Origin: Bacteroidota bacterium
GTDB lineage: Bacteria > Bacteroidota > Bacteroidia > Flavobacteriales > Weeksellaceae
Direction: 5' to 3'
NCBI GenBank assembly: GCA_018902795.1
Contig: JAHIQD010000016.1
Coordinates: 1-61,613 of the forward strand
DNA: 61,613 nt
The notes beneath the pieces are model-generated. The model saw only the letters and a list, made by a program, of their open reading frames with translations, had not been told where the DNA came from and searched no databases. The translations under genes were made by a program, and so were the position numbers. Of the stretch, positions 35,451 to 44,895 are shown one piece after another; within the stretch, counting starts at the first letter, position 1; each line of letters begins with the position of its first letter.

Positions 35451-36311
35451 ATGAAGAAGTTCTTTAAAATTGCAGTATTCCTGTTTGTAGGATTGAATTT
35501 TGCGTCCGCCCAAAAAGCGGATTCAACCAAGGAAATATCTGATGATTTTGATTTCAGTATCAGACCATTATCCAAAAAAGGACAGATGTTTGTTTTCTGG
35601 GGCTGGAACAGAGCAGGATTTACCCATTCCGATATCCGGTTCAAAGGGGCTGATTACGATTTCACTTTGGAAAATGTAGTGGCACATGACAGACCTTCGG
35701 CATTGAGTTTAGATTATATTAATCCGGGAACGGTTTCCATTCCGCAGTTTAATTTCAGGCTGGGTTATTTTATTAAAGATAATTTGGCTTTGGTTATTGC
35801 ACAGGATCACATGAAATATGTGATGGATCAGGATCAGGTTGCAAATTTTAAAGGTCATATTTCAGATCCGGTTTATGCAGCAATGGTACAGAATGGAAAA
35901 GTAAATTTAGCAGACGAGCAGTTCCTTACATTTGAGCATACGGACGGATTGAATTACATTAATTTAGGATTGGAAAAATACCAGCCTTTATTGAGTAAAG
36001 AAAAAATAGATATTGTGTGGAGTTATGGCGGCGGCGTTGGGATGATGATGCCTAAAAGCAATGTGAAATTATTCGGGAACGAAAGAAGCGACCGTTTTCA
36101 TGTTGCCGGTTTTGGAGCAGATGCGAGAACCAATATTAATGTTATCTTTTGGAAACACTGGATGGCAAGAGTAGAAGGAAAAGTAGGATATATCAATATG
36201 CCCGATATTAAAACAACCTTAAATAACAAACCGGACAAAGCATCTCAGGATTTCTTTTTCGGCCAGGTCAATTTCGGAATAGGATATACCTTTAATACAG
36301 GAAAAAAATAA
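35451..36311 (+). CDS. Outer-membrane beta-barrel protein inserted in the nuo operon
   Basis: A 286-residue protein with a signal peptide (about 1-20, NFASAQ) and repeated amphipathic strands (MFVFWGWNRAGFTHSDIRF, INVIFWKHWMARVEGKVGY, FFFGQVNFGIGYTFNTG). The final segment resembles a barrel-closing strand. It lies between nuoF (1 nt gap) and nuoG (26 nt gap) on the same strand, so it must be co-transcribed with complex I, yet has no known link with it. No named family is recognised. Related barrels occur in Bacteroidota as OmpW-like or unnamed proteins. Confidence 0.8.
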   Translation: MKKFFKIAVFLFVGLNFASAQKADSTKEISDDFDFSIRPLSKKGQMFVFWGWNRAGFTHSDIRFKGADYDFTLENVVAHDRPSALSLDYINPGTVSIPQFNFRLGYFIKDNLALVIAQDHMKYVMDQDQVANFKGHISDPVYAAMVQNGKVNLADEQFLTFEHTDGLNYINLGLEKYQPLLSKEKIDIVWSYGGGVGMMMPKSNVKLFGNERSDRFHVAGFGADARTNINVIFWKHWMARVEGKVGYINMPDIKTTLNNKPDKASQDFFFGQVNFGIGYTFNTGKK

Positions 36312-36337
36312 TTCATTCATTTTTGAATTCATATATA

Positions 36338-37345
36338 ATGAGCGACGAAATTAAAAAATTTAAGATCACGATCGACGGACAGACCACCGAAGTATTGCCG
36401 GGAACTTCCATTTTGGAAGCAGCCAGACAAATCGGCGGAAAGTCTGTACCACCCGCGATGTGTTACTACAAGCCGTTGGAAGCCAGCGGTGGAAGATGCA
36501 GAACCTGTCTGGTGGAAGTATCGAAAGGTTCAGACGCAGATTCACGGCCGATGCCAAAGCTGGTAGCCAGCTGCAGAACAAACGTGATGGACGGGATGGA
36601 AGTGAAAAACCTTACCTCAGAAAAAACTCAGGAAGCAAGAAAAGCGGTGACTGAATTTCTGTTGATAAACCACCCTTTGGATTGCCCCGTATGTGATCAG
36701 GCCGGCGAATGCCATCTTCAGGATTTAGGATATGAACACGGCGTGGAAGCGACGAGAACTGAATTTGAAAGAAGAACTTTCGAGCCCGAAGATATTGGTC
36801 CTTACATTAAACTTCACATGAACCGATGCATCCTTTGTGCAAGATGTGTATTAACCGCAAACCAGTTGACTGAGGAGCGCGAGCACGGAATTCTTTTCAG
36901 AGGTGAGCAGGCGGAAATCTCCACTTATTTAAATAAAGCGCTGGATAATGATTTTATCGGGAACGTTATTGATGTTTGCCCGGTAGGTGCTTTAACCGAC
37001 AGAACAGCACGTTTTGCAAGCAGAGTTTGGTTTACAAAACCAATGAATGCTACCTGCAAATGTGAAAAATGTTCAGGGAAAGCGGTTGTATGGATGAAAG
37101 GCGAAGAGATCATCAGAGTTACTGCCAGAAAAGATCAGTACGATGAGGTGGAAGAATGGATCTGTAACGAATGCCGTTTCGAAAGAAAAGATTTAAAACT
37201 GTGGAATATTGAAGGTCCGAGACATATCGACAGACATTCAGTAATCTCGCTGAACCATTATGAGAAGCCGAAGAATATGATCAGCCTTCTGAACAATCCG
37301 GACGCAAAAGAAATCAGCGAGAAAGACGAAAAAAACTTAATTTGA
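36338..37345 (+). CDS. nuoG: NADH-quinone oxidoreductase subunit G, short form
   Basis: A 335-residue protein, about a third of the usual NuoG. It keeps the N-terminal 2Fe-2S ligands (MCYYKP, GRCRTC), the His/Cys cluster region (NHPLDCPVCDQAGEC), a 4Fe-4S set (NRCILCARC and DVCPVG) and a further Cys-rich segment (CKCEKC and ICNEC) that recalls the N7 region. The large molybdopterin-like domain is absent. The stop is clean and no remnant is seen before nuoH, so it looks like a native short form. ATG 36338 is used; an upstream TTG is not required. Confidence 0.92.
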   Translation: MSDEIKKFKITIDGQTTEVLPGTSILEAARQIGGKSVPPAMCYYKPLEASGGRCRTCLVEVSKGSDADSRPMPKLVASCRTNVMDGMEVKNLTSEKTQEARKAVTEFLLINHPLDCPVCDQAGECHLQDLGYEHGVEATRTEFERRTFEPEDIGPYIKLHMNRCILCARCVLTANQLTEEREHGILFRGEQAEISTYLNKALDNDFIGNVIDVCPVGALTDRTARFASRVWFTKPMNATCKCEKCSGKAVVWMKGEEIIRVTARKDQYDEVEEWICNECRFERKDLKLWNIEGPRHIDRHSVISLNHYEKPKNMISLLNNPDAKEISEKDEKNLI

Positions 37346-37400
37346 AAATGATGTGATTTGAATATTGATGACAATGTTTAAATTTCAAATGATATAACTT

Positions 37401-38462
37401 ATGGATTTACTTACCTTTAAAATCATTTTAGTTCTTGTGCTTTTTGCCGTTTCCATGGGCGTTGCTGCCTATTCTACATGGGGCGAACGAAAAGTGGCGG
37501 CAGCATTGCAGGACAGAATCGGGCCGAACAGAGCCGGACCTTTCGGACTTTTGCAGCCTTTGGCAGACGGTGGAAAACTTTTCTTCAAGGAAGGGTTTGT
37601 ACCGCAGAACGCCGATAAATTTCTGTTCTATTTAGGACCCGGAATCACCATGTTCGTTTCCCTTATTACCGGAGCGGTAATTCCATGGGGAAAGACGCTG
37701 AATATCGGCGGAACTTCTTTTGATATTCAGGTGGCCAATATTGATGTGGGCGTTCTATATTTGATAGGAATGGTTTCCATCGGTGTTTACGGAATGATGA
37801 TTGGTGGTTGGGCTTCCAATAATAAATATTCACTAATCGGTGCTATCCGTGCTTCTTCCCAGATGATTTCTTACGAACTGGCCATGGGACTTTCTTTACT
37901 TTCAATCATTTTAATGTCCGGAAGTTTAGATTTACATTTCATCACCTCTTCTCAGGGAACCGGAAAAATCTGGGGTTTTATTCCTGCAGACGGAATGAAC
38001 TGGAATATCTTCTATCAGCCTTTGGCATTTATCATCTTTTTTGTTGCTGCTCTGGCAGAAACGAACCGTCACCCTTTCGATTTGCCTGAATGCGAATCTG
38101 AACTGGTAAACGGATACATGACGGAATATTCATCTATGAACTTCGGACAGTACATGTTCGGGGAATATGTGAATATGTTTATTTCGAATGCATTGATCGC
38201 TACCCTTTTCTTCGGAGGTTTCAACTATCCCGGTATCAACTGGGTTTCTGAAAACTGGGGCGAAAATGTGGCAGGAATTTTAAGTATTGCAGCGATGCTG
38301 TTTAAAGTGATCTTAGGAATTATCATTTTCATGTGGATCCGCTGGACGATCCCGAGATTCAGATATGACCAACTGATGCACCTTGGCTGGAAAAAATTAA
38401 TTCCGTTAGCCTTAGTAAATTTAGTAATTACCGCTGCCGTAATTGTGTTTTTTGCCAATTAA
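37401..38462 (+). CDS. nuoH: NADH-quinone oxidoreductase subunit H
   Basis: A 353-residue membrane subunit with about eight helices. GERKVAAALQDRIGPNRAGPFGLLQPLADGGKLF near residues 28-60 and ETNRHPFDLPECESELV are the quinone-tunnel signatures. The gene follows a 55-nt AT-rich spacer. Confidence 0.96.
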   Translation: MDLLTFKIILVLVLFAVSMGVAAYSTWGERKVAAALQDRIGPNRAGPFGLLQPLADGGKLFFKEGFVPQNADKFLFYLGPGITMFVSLITGAVIPWGKTLNIGGTSFDIQVANIDVGVLYLIGMVSIGVYGMMIGGWASNNKYSLIGAIRASSQMISYELAMGLSLLSIILMSGSLDLHFITSSQGTGKIWGFIPADGMNWNIFYQPLAFIIFFVAALAETNRHPFDLPECESELVNGYMTEYSSMNFGQYMFGEYVNMFISNALIATLFFGGFNYPGINWVSENWGENVAGILSIAAMLFKVILGIIIFMWIRWTIPRFRYDQLMHLGWKKLIPLALVNLVITAAVIVFFAN

Positions 38463-38519
38463 AATTAAGTATAAGTTTTCATGCTGAACGCAAAAGCCAA
38501 CAGCTAAAACAAGACCAAT

Positions 38520-39068
38520 ATGAAACTGACAAACAGATCTAAAGTAGTCTCGAACAAAGAGATGACTTTTATGGAAAGAATATACCTTCCTGAAATTTTT
38601 AAGGGAATGGCCATCACCATGAAGCATGCTCTTCAGGGTTCTAAAGGAAAAGTATACTCTTATCCTGAGGTAGAGAAGCCGCGGGCAAAAGTTTGGCGCG
38701 GGCTGCACGTTTTGAAGCGTGATGAAGAGGGAAGAGAACGCTGTACAGCCTGTGGCCTTTGTGCGGTTGCATGTCCTGCAGAAGCTATTACCATGACGGC
38801 TGCTGAAAGAACCAAAGAAGAAAAAGATCTTTACAGAGAAGAAAAATATGCTTCAGTATATGAAATCAATATGTTGAGATGTATTTTCTGCGGAATGTGT
38901 GAAGAAGCCTGCCCGAAATCTGCAGTGTATCTTACTGACCGATTGGTGGATGTGGAAACAAACCGCGGAAGTTTCGTGTACGGAAAAGATAAACTGGTTG
39001 AAAAAATCAATGCGAGAATTGATATTTCGGACAGACAGAGTGAATTACAAAAAAAATCGGTAAAATAA
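38520..39068 (+). CDS. nuoI: NADH-quinone oxidoreductase subunit I
   Basis: A 182-residue subunit with two 4Fe-4S motifs, CTACGLCAVACP and CIFCGMCEEACP (clusters N6a and N6b), passing electrons to NuoB. Its stop abuts the nuoJ ATG directly. Confidence 0.96.
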   Translation: MKLTNRSKVVSNKEMTFMERIYLPEIFKGMAITMKHALQGSKGKVYSYPEVEKPRAKVWRGLHVLKRDEEGRERCTACGLCAVACPAEAITMTAAERTKEEKDLYREEKYASVYEINMLRCIFCGMCEEACPKSAVYLTDRLVDVETNRGSFVYGKDKLVEKINARIDISDRQSELQKKSVK

Positions 39069-39563
39069 ATGGAGCAGATTATATTTTTCATTGTAGCATT
39101 GATGGCTGTAACAAGTGCAGTTTACTTTGTATTTGCCCGAAACCCACTCTACGCTATCCTTTCCCTGATCGTTACTTTTTTTTCGATTGCGGCGATGTAT
39201 ATTTTACTGAACGCGCAGTTTTTGGGAATTGTTCAGATCATCGTTTACGCAGGAGCCATCATGGTTTTATTCCTGTACATCTTAATGATGCTGAATCTGA
39301 ATAAAGGTGACGAGAGCAAAAAACAGAACCTTACGAAATTCATCGGCGTATTTTCTGCCGGATTGCTTTTAATCGGCGTTTTAGGTGCTTTCAGAGGATT
39401 GAAAGGAAATACCTTTGCCGGAAATGTAGATTCAAGTATCGGTTTGACCAAAAACCTTGGGAGATTATTATTTAACGAATATGTACTGCCTTTTGAACTG
39501 GCTTCCATATTGATTCTTGCGGGAATTGTAGGCGCTGTTTTAATCGGTAAAAAAGATTTATAG
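39069..39563 (+). CDS. nuoJ: NADH-quinone oxidoreductase subunit J
   Basis: A 164-residue subunit with five helices. NPLYAILSLIVTFFSIA and AQFLGIVQIIVYAGAIMVLFLY mark the family. Part of the membrane arm next to the quinone module. Confidence 0.95.
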   Translation: MEQIIFFIVALMAVTSAVYFVFARNPLYAILSLIVTFFSIAAMYILLNAQFLGIVQIIVYAGAIMVLFLYILMMLNLNKGDESKKQNLTKFIGVFSAGLLLIGVLGAFRGLKGNTFAGNVDSSIGLTKNLGRLLFNEYVLPFELASILILAGIVGAVLIGKKDL

Positions 39564-39567
39564 TATT

Positions 39568-39897
39568 ATGGGAGAAGTAAATTCATTTATACAGACCGTC
39601 CCGCTGGAATATTTTATTATTCTGAGCACGCTCTTGTTCTGTCTGGGAGTTTTGGGAGTTTTAATCCGAAAAAATGCGATCATCATTTTAGGATGTGTTG
39701 AATTAATGCTGAATTCCGTAAATCTTTTGCTGGCTGCATTTTCAAGCTACAAAGGCGACGGCAACGGGCAGATTCTGGTATTCTTTATCATGGTGGTTGC
39801 CGCTGCAGAAGTGGCCGTAGGATTAGCTATTATCGCAATGATGTACCGGAATACAAAATCGGTGGACATCAGTATTTTTAATAAATTAAGAGGATAA
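39568..39897 (+). CDS. nuoK: NADH-quinone oxidoreductase subunit K
   Basis: A 109-residue three-helix subunit (MrpC-like). GCVELMLNSVNLLL holds the conserved membrane Glu; VAAAEVAVGLAI follows with the second. Spacing to nuoJ is 4 nt. Confidence 0.96.
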   Translation: MGEVNSFIQTVPLEYFIILSTLLFCLGVLGVLIRKNAIIILGCVELMLNSVNLLLAAFSSYKGDGNGQILVFFIMVVAAAEVAVGLAIIAMMYRNTKSVDISIFNKLRG

Positions 39898-39904
39898 ATA
39901 AAGG

Positions 39905-41800
39905 ATGGAAAATTTAGTTTACGCAATTATACTTTTACCCTTATTCGGATTTTTGATCAACGGACTTTTAGGAAAAAGTCTGCCGAAAATCGTAGTGGGA
40001 AGTATCGCAACACTGGTGGTTTTTGCCTCTTTCTGTATTGCTGTCAGTCTGTTTTTAAAATTTGATGCCGAGTCGCAACCTGTTATCGTAAGAGCTTTTG
40101 AATGGTTCCGGGTGAACGGGATTCAGGTGAATTTCGCTTTCCAGATCGATCAGTTATCATTAATGATGATTATGATTATCACCGGAATCGGATCACTGAT
40201 TCACCTCTACTCTATCGGTTACATGAGCCACGACAAAGGTTTTTATAAATTCTTTTCTTATCTGAATTTATTTATATTTTCCATGTTATTATTGGTAATG
40301 GGAAGCAATTATTTAATTCTTTTCATCGGCTGGGAAGGTGTTGGTTTATGTTCTTATTTACTGATCGGTTTCTGGTATACCAACAAAGAATATGGTGCGG
40401 CGGCAAGAAAAGCCTTCATCATGAACAGAATTGGTGACCTTGGAATGATTATCGGCATCTTAATGATTGCTTATCAAACCAACGCCGTTGATTTCCTTTC
40501 TGTAGCACAGAATTCTTCAAAATTCGAGCTTGATTCTCCTGTGATTATTTTCATCACCGCGAGTCTGTTCATCGGAGCAATGGGAAAATCAGCACAGGTT
40601 CCTCTGTTTACCTGGCTTCCTGATGCGATGGCTGGTCCAACTCCGGTTTCAGCATTAATCCACGCTGCAACGATGGTTACTGCCGGTATCTATTTGGTGG
40701 TACGGTCTAACTTCCTTTATTCTCTGGCACCAACCACTATGGACGGAATTCTGTTCGTTGGGTTATTAACAGCTTTAGTGGCTGCGTTTATCGGTCTCAG
40801 ACAAAATGATATTAAAAAAGTTTTAGCTTACTCTACTGTTTCGCAATTAGGATTTATGTTCGTTGCACTGGGAGTTGGTGCTTATACTACCGCGATGTTC
40901 CACCTGATGACGCATGCATTCTTCAAAGCGTTGCTGTTCTTAGGTTCTGGTTCAGTGATTCACGCCATGAGCGGAGAACAGGACATGAGATTCATGGGCG
41001 GATTAAAGAAAAAAATTCCAATTACGCATATTACTTTCCTTATCGGAACACTGGCAATTTCAGGTTTTCCTTTCCTTTCGGGAATGATTTCCAAAGATGA
41101 AATCCTAACCAATGTTTACGGAAAAAACCCTGTTATTTGGGTAGTATTGTTTGCAGTTGCTGCAATGACAGCGATTTATATGTTCAGAGCGTATTATCTG
41201 ACTTTCCACGGAGAATTCAGAGGAACGGAAGAACAGAAAAGTCATCTTCACGAAAGCCCATCAAATATGACCATTCCTTTGGTTGTGCTTGCAGTTTTAT
41301 CTGTCTTGGGCGGTTTCATCAATCTTCCCCATTTTATTGGACACGGAAATTATGCAAAACTTGGCGACTGGCTGAAATCAATCTACGTATATGATGTTGA
41401 ACTTCCTGAAGTGAATTTCGGAACAGAAATGATCCTTCTTGGATTGACTGTTTTGATGTTCTTCGTTGTTTGGTTTGTTGTTAAAAACATCTATGTCAAT
41501 AAGAAAAAAATGGCTTTGCCGGACGAACAGTATACAGGATGGCAAAGGCTTTCAAACAGGAAACTCTTCCTGGATGAACTGAATAATGCAACCTTCGTGA
41601 GGTTTATTGAAGGTTTGGGTGTAGGAGGAAATATGTTCGATAAAGGCATTCTGAATAGATTCGTAGATTTCATCGGTAGCGGTGCAGAAGATTCAGGACG
41701 GGCTGCTAAGAGACTCCAGAACGGAAATGTGGAAAATTATGTCCTCATTATGTCTTTGGCCATCGGAATTATTTTAATTGTTAACTTTATATTACAATAG
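39905..41800 (+). CDS. nuoL: NADH-quinone oxidoreductase subunit L
   Basis: A 631-residue antiporter-like proton-pumping subunit at the tip of the membrane arm. GWEGVGLCSYLLIGFW and KSAQVPLFTWLPDAMAGPTPVSALIHAATMVTAG are canonical. The C-terminal part has the long lateral helix expected in NuoL. Confidence 0.97.
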   Translation: MENLVYAIILLPLFGFLINGLLGKSLPKIVVGSIATLVVFASFCIAVSLFLKFDAESQPVIVRAFEWFRVNGIQVNFAFQIDQLSLMMIMIITGIGSLIHLYSIGYMSHDKGFYKFFSYLNLFIFSMLLLVMGSNYLILFIGWEGVGLCSYLLIGFWYTNKEYGAAARKAFIMNRIGDLGMIIGILMIAYQTNAVDFLSVAQNSSKFELDSPVIIFITASLFIGAMGKSAQVPLFTWLPDAMAGPTPVSALIHAATMVTAGIYLVVRSNFLYSLAPTTMDGILFVGLLTALVAAFIGLRQNDIKKVLAYSTVSQLGFMFVALGVGAYTTAMFHLMTHAFFKALLFLGSGSVIHAMSGEQDMRFMGGLKKKIPITHITFLIGTLAISGFPFLSGMISKDEILTNVYGKNPVIWVVLFAVAAMTAIYMFRAYYLTFHGEFRGTEEQKSHLHESPSNMTIPLVVLAVLSVLGGFINLPHFIGHGNYAKLGDWLKSIYVYDVELPEVNFGTEMILLGLTVLMFFVVWFVVKNIYVNKKKMALPDEQYTGWQRLSNRKLFLDELNNATFVRFIEGLGVGGNMFDKGILNRFVDFIGSGAEDSGRAAKRLQNGNVENYVLIMSLAIGIILIVNFILQ

Positions 41801-41803
41801 TAA

Positions 41804-43297
41804 ATGTCGTATCTATTATTAACATTGTTACTATTACCTCTCGTAGGTTCTGCAGTGGTGTTCGCGTGGAAAAATCCCGCAAGTAAATTTTTGGCGTTGG
41901 GAATTGCATTGGTTCAGATGTTTCTCACTTTTTATATGCTGTCGGATTTCGATTATAAAACTACCGTAGACGGTGTTCTGCAGTATGAAATCAATTATCC
42001 ATGGTCGCAGTTTATCAAAAGTAACCTTCATTTCGGGATTGATGGGATGAGCATGCTGCTTTTGCTGCTGACCAATATCCTTACCCCAATCATTATTCTT
42101 TCCTCATTTAATGAAAAACCTGGATACAGAAATACTTTCTACGGACTTATTCTGTTGATGCAGTTCGGTTTAATCGGCGTTTTCACTTCGCTGGACGGAC
42201 TGTTATTCTACATTTTCTGGGAAGTAACATTGATTCCAATCTGGTTAATCGCCGGAATCTGGGGACAGGAAGACAAAAAAATTGCATTCACGACGAAATT
42301 CTTCGTTTATACTTTTGTAGGTTCGTTATTTATGCTGATTGGGCTGATTTATGTTTACACCCATTCCGCATCATTTGCCTTAACCGATTTGTATAACGCC
42401 AATCTAAATACTTCTGAGCAGACTGTGATTTTCTGGTTTATCTTCTTTGCATTTGCAGTGAAGCTCCCGATTTTCCCTTTCCACTCGTGGCAACCGGATA
42501 CCTATACCTATTCGCCAACTCAGGGTTCAATGCTGCTTTCAGGAATTATGCTGAAAATGGCTGTTTACGGACTTTTAAGATATCTATTACCGATTACACC
42601 GGAACCGCTTTTGGGGATTTCAGGACAGATAGTTCTGGTTCTCGCAATTATCGGAATCGTTCACGGGGCTTTAATTGCCATTATCCAGAACGACTCAAAA
42701 CGTTTAATTGCCTATTCCTCATTATCCCACGTAGGTCTGATTGTGGCCGGAATTATGGCTTCTGCGATTTTAACGGTAAAGGGAACTTTGACAATCGAAG
42801 GTGGTGAAGGTGCAATGGTGCAGGCGTTTGCTCACGGGATCAACGTTGTAGGTCTGTTTTACTGTGCTGACATTCTTTATAAAAGATTCAAAACCAGAGA
42901 TATCCGTCAGATGGGAGGTTTAGCAAAGGCAGCTCCGAAATTTGCTGTCCTGTTTATGGTTATTTTGCTGGGTTCCGTGGGACTTCCTTTAACCAACGGT
43001 TTTATCGGGGAATTCATCCTGATTAAATCCGTATTTGATTACAGTAAACTTGCTGCAATATTCGCCGGTCTTACGCTGATTTTTTCAGCTGTTTATCTCT
43101 TAAGATTCTACGGAAAAGCGATGTTCGGAGAAGGTGATGAGACGGTGCTGTCTTCTGCAAAAGATCTTTCGGGAGTAGAATTTTCAGTGTTGGCGAGTTT
43201 GGCAGTATTTGTTATTCTGCTTGGAATTTTCCCGCAGCCGCTGATCGAAATGGTCAACAGCTCGCTGAAATTTATTTTCGTCTCCATGATGAACTAA
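41804..43297 (+). CDS. nuoM: NADH-quinone oxidoreductase subunit M
   Basis: A 497-residue antiporter-like proton-pumping subunit. FGIDGMSMLLLLLTN, FWEVTLIPIWLIAGIWG and KLPIFPFHSWQPDTYTYSPTQGSMLLSG match the family. It begins 3 nt after nuoL. An 86-nt spacer with short repeats precedes nuoN. Confidence 0.97.
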   Translation: MSYLLLTLLLLPLVGSAVVFAWKNPASKFLALGIALVQMFLTFYMLSDFDYKTTVDGVLQYEINYPWSQFIKSNLHFGIDGMSMLLLLLTNILTPIIILSSFNEKPGYRNTFYGLILLMQFGLIGVFTSLDGLLFYIFWEVTLIPIWLIAGIWGQEDKKIAFTTKFFVYTFVGSLFMLIGLIYVYTHSASFALTDLYNANLNTSEQTVIFWFIFFAFAVKLPIFPFHSWQPDTYTYSPTQGSMLLSGIMLKMAVYGLLRYLLPITPEPLLGISGQIVLVLAIIGIVHGALIAIIQNDSKRLIAYSSLSHVGLIVAGIMASAILTVKGTLTIEGGEGAMVQAFAHGINVVGLFYCADILYKRFKTRDIRQMGGLAKAAPKFAVLFMVILLGSVGLPLTNGFIGEFILIKSVFDYSKLAAIFAGLTLIFSAVYLLRFYGKAMFGEGDETVLSSAKDLSGVEFSVLASLAVFVILLGIFPQPLIEMVNSSLKFIFVSMMN

Positions 43298-43383
43298 GAA
43301 AAATTGAATAATTAAGAATTAAAAAGAGGAAGGCTACAGATCAGATCTGAATTCCGGAATCTAAAATCTCAAATCTAAATTAA

Positions 43384-44772
43384 ATGAGCGTTTTAATCAT
43401 TATATTCCTTACCGCAGTTGCCGCATTATTTGCAGGGGTTTTTGAAAAGGGAAAATTTTCAAGATATATCGGTATTTTGGGGCTTATCATTGCATTTTAC
43501 GTAAGCTTCCAGCCGGAATGTTCTTTCTTTAACCAATATAAAACCATGTTCGACTTCAGTGCGAATGCGGCCCTGTTTACCAAAATAGCTATTGTCATTA
43601 CCCTGCTGCTTTTCTTTCTGGGAAGTTTTGCATTCAGCAATCACAGAAGCCATCAGTCGGAGCTTTATGCATTGCTGTTATTCTCTCTTTCCGGAGGCGT
43701 TATCCTTTTTGGATTTCAGAATTTTGTAACCCTGTTCTTGGGAATTGAGATTCTTTCGATACCGCTTTACGTTTTGGCGGGAAGTAATAAGACAGACCTG
43801 CGCTCCAATGAAGCTTCCATTAAATATTTCCTGATGGGTGCGTTTGCCACCGGTTTCCTTTTATTTGGAATTGCTTTGGTTTACGGAAGTTCAGGAAGTT
43901 TCGACCTTTATAAAATCCATGAATTTTCAGTTGAAAATCCAAAAGACATTATGTTTGCCGTAGGTGCAGTATTGATGTTGGTTGCACTGGCATTTAAAGT
44001 ATCCATGGCGCCTTTCCATATGTGGAGCCCGGATGTTTATCAGGGATCGCCTTCACTCATCACCGCATTTATGATGTCGGTAGTGAAAATCTCCGCTTTC
44101 TTCGCTTTCTTCAAAGTAATGACGATTGCATTTACTGGAATTACAGGTGAATGGATTAATATTATAGGGGTTCTTATCATCATCACTTTATTTTTAGCCA
44201 ACGCAATGGGACTTGCCCAGAGCAATGCTAAAAGAATGCTGGCGTATTCCTCTGTTTCGCATGTTGGATATCTTGGTTTGATTTTCTTTGGTTTGAATAA
44301 CCTTTCTGCCTATAATCTGGCGTTTTATTTATTCGCTTATTCCATTGCAACAATCGGGGTCATGATGTGTCTGATTTGGGTTGAAAAACTTAAACGTGAA
44401 ACTTCATACAACGCTTTCAAAGGTTTGGCACAGTCGGAACCGATTATGGCCGTGGCTGCAGCGCTTTCGATGCTTTCGATGGCGGGTATTCCGCTTACCG
44501 CCGGTTTCATGGGGAAATTCTCCATCTTTGCACAGGCTATTCAGTATCCGAAAATGGGAACATTCATGGTATTGATCGGGGTTCTAGGTTCGGCAATCTC
44601 TATTGCATACTATCTCCGTCTGATCATGGTAATGTTTTTCCCGAAAGAAAGCAGTTTCAAAACTTCTGAGAGAGTACCTTTAACTTATAATATTGTTGCA
44701 GTATTTATTATTATTGCACTTGTAGCACTGGGCATCTTCCCCGATCTGTTTGCAAGACAGTTTGGTTTATAG
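43384..44772 (+). CDS. nuoN: NADH-quinone oxidoreductase subunit N
   Basis: A 462-residue antiporter-like subunit, the last of the operon. LSIPLYVLAGSNKTDLRSNEASIKYFLMGAFATGFLLFG (seen near residues 120-158) and KVSMAPFHMWSPDVYQGSPSLITAFMMSVVKIS are typical. A terminator follows directly. Confidence 0.96.
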   Translation: MSVLIIIFLTAVAALFAGVFEKGKFSRYIGILGLIIAFYVSFQPECSFFNQYKTMFDFSANAALFTKIAIVITLLLFFLGSFAFSNHRSHQSELYALLLFSLSGGVILFGFQNFVTLFLGIEILSIPLYVLAGSNKTDLRSNEASIKYFLMGAFATGFLLFGIALVYGSSGSFDLYKIHEFSVENPKDIMFAVGAVLMLVALAFKVSMAPFHMWSPDVYQGSPSLITAFMMSVVKISAFFAFFKVMTIAFTGITGEWINIIGVLIIITLFLANAMGLAQSNAKRMLAYSSVSHVGYLGLIFFGLNNLSAYNLAFYLFAYSIATIGVMMCLIWVEKLKRETSYNAFKGLAQSEPIMAVAAALSMLSMAGIPLTAGFMGKFSIFAQAIQYPKMGTFMVLIGVLGSAISIAYYLRLIMVMFFPKESSFKTSERVPLTYNIVAVFIIIALVALGIFPDLFARQFGL

Positions 44773-44793
44773 AAACTTTTCAATATAAAAATA

Positions 44794-44824
44794 AAAACGC
44801 AATTCTCCGGAGTTGCGTTTTTTT
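44794..44824 (+). terminator. Terminator of the nuo operon
   Basis: AAAACGCAA pairs with TTGCGTTTT; the loop holds TCCGGA, and a T run follows, ending about 50 nt after nuoN. Confidence 0.85.
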
Positions 44825-44838
44825 ATGTTAAAAATGAG

Positions 44839-44856
44839 TTTAATCATTTGATTAAA
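44839..44856. promoter_or_regulatory. Operator-like palindrome over the tetR promoter
   Basis: TTTAATCATTTGATTAAA is a perfect 8-bp inverted repeat with a 2-bp spacer. It covers the -33 TTG (44848-44850) of the tetR promoter, as expected for TetR-type autorepression. Confidence 0.65.
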
Positions 44857-44879
44857 TCAAAATAATAAACGTAGCTTTG
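44848..44879 (+). promoter_or_regulatory. Promoter of the TetR/ABC efflux operon
   Basis: TTG at 44848-44850 and TAGCTTTG at 44872-44879, 21 nt apart, match the Bacteroidota -33/-7 pair. The ATG is 17 nt downstream. Confidence 0.7.
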
Positions 44880-44895
44880 TCTAAAGAAATTAAAA

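Noticed and set aside
35451..36311. The barrel gene as a missing nuo subunit
   Set aside because: All 14 subunits are accounted for and the protein has a signal peptide and barrel-like strands.
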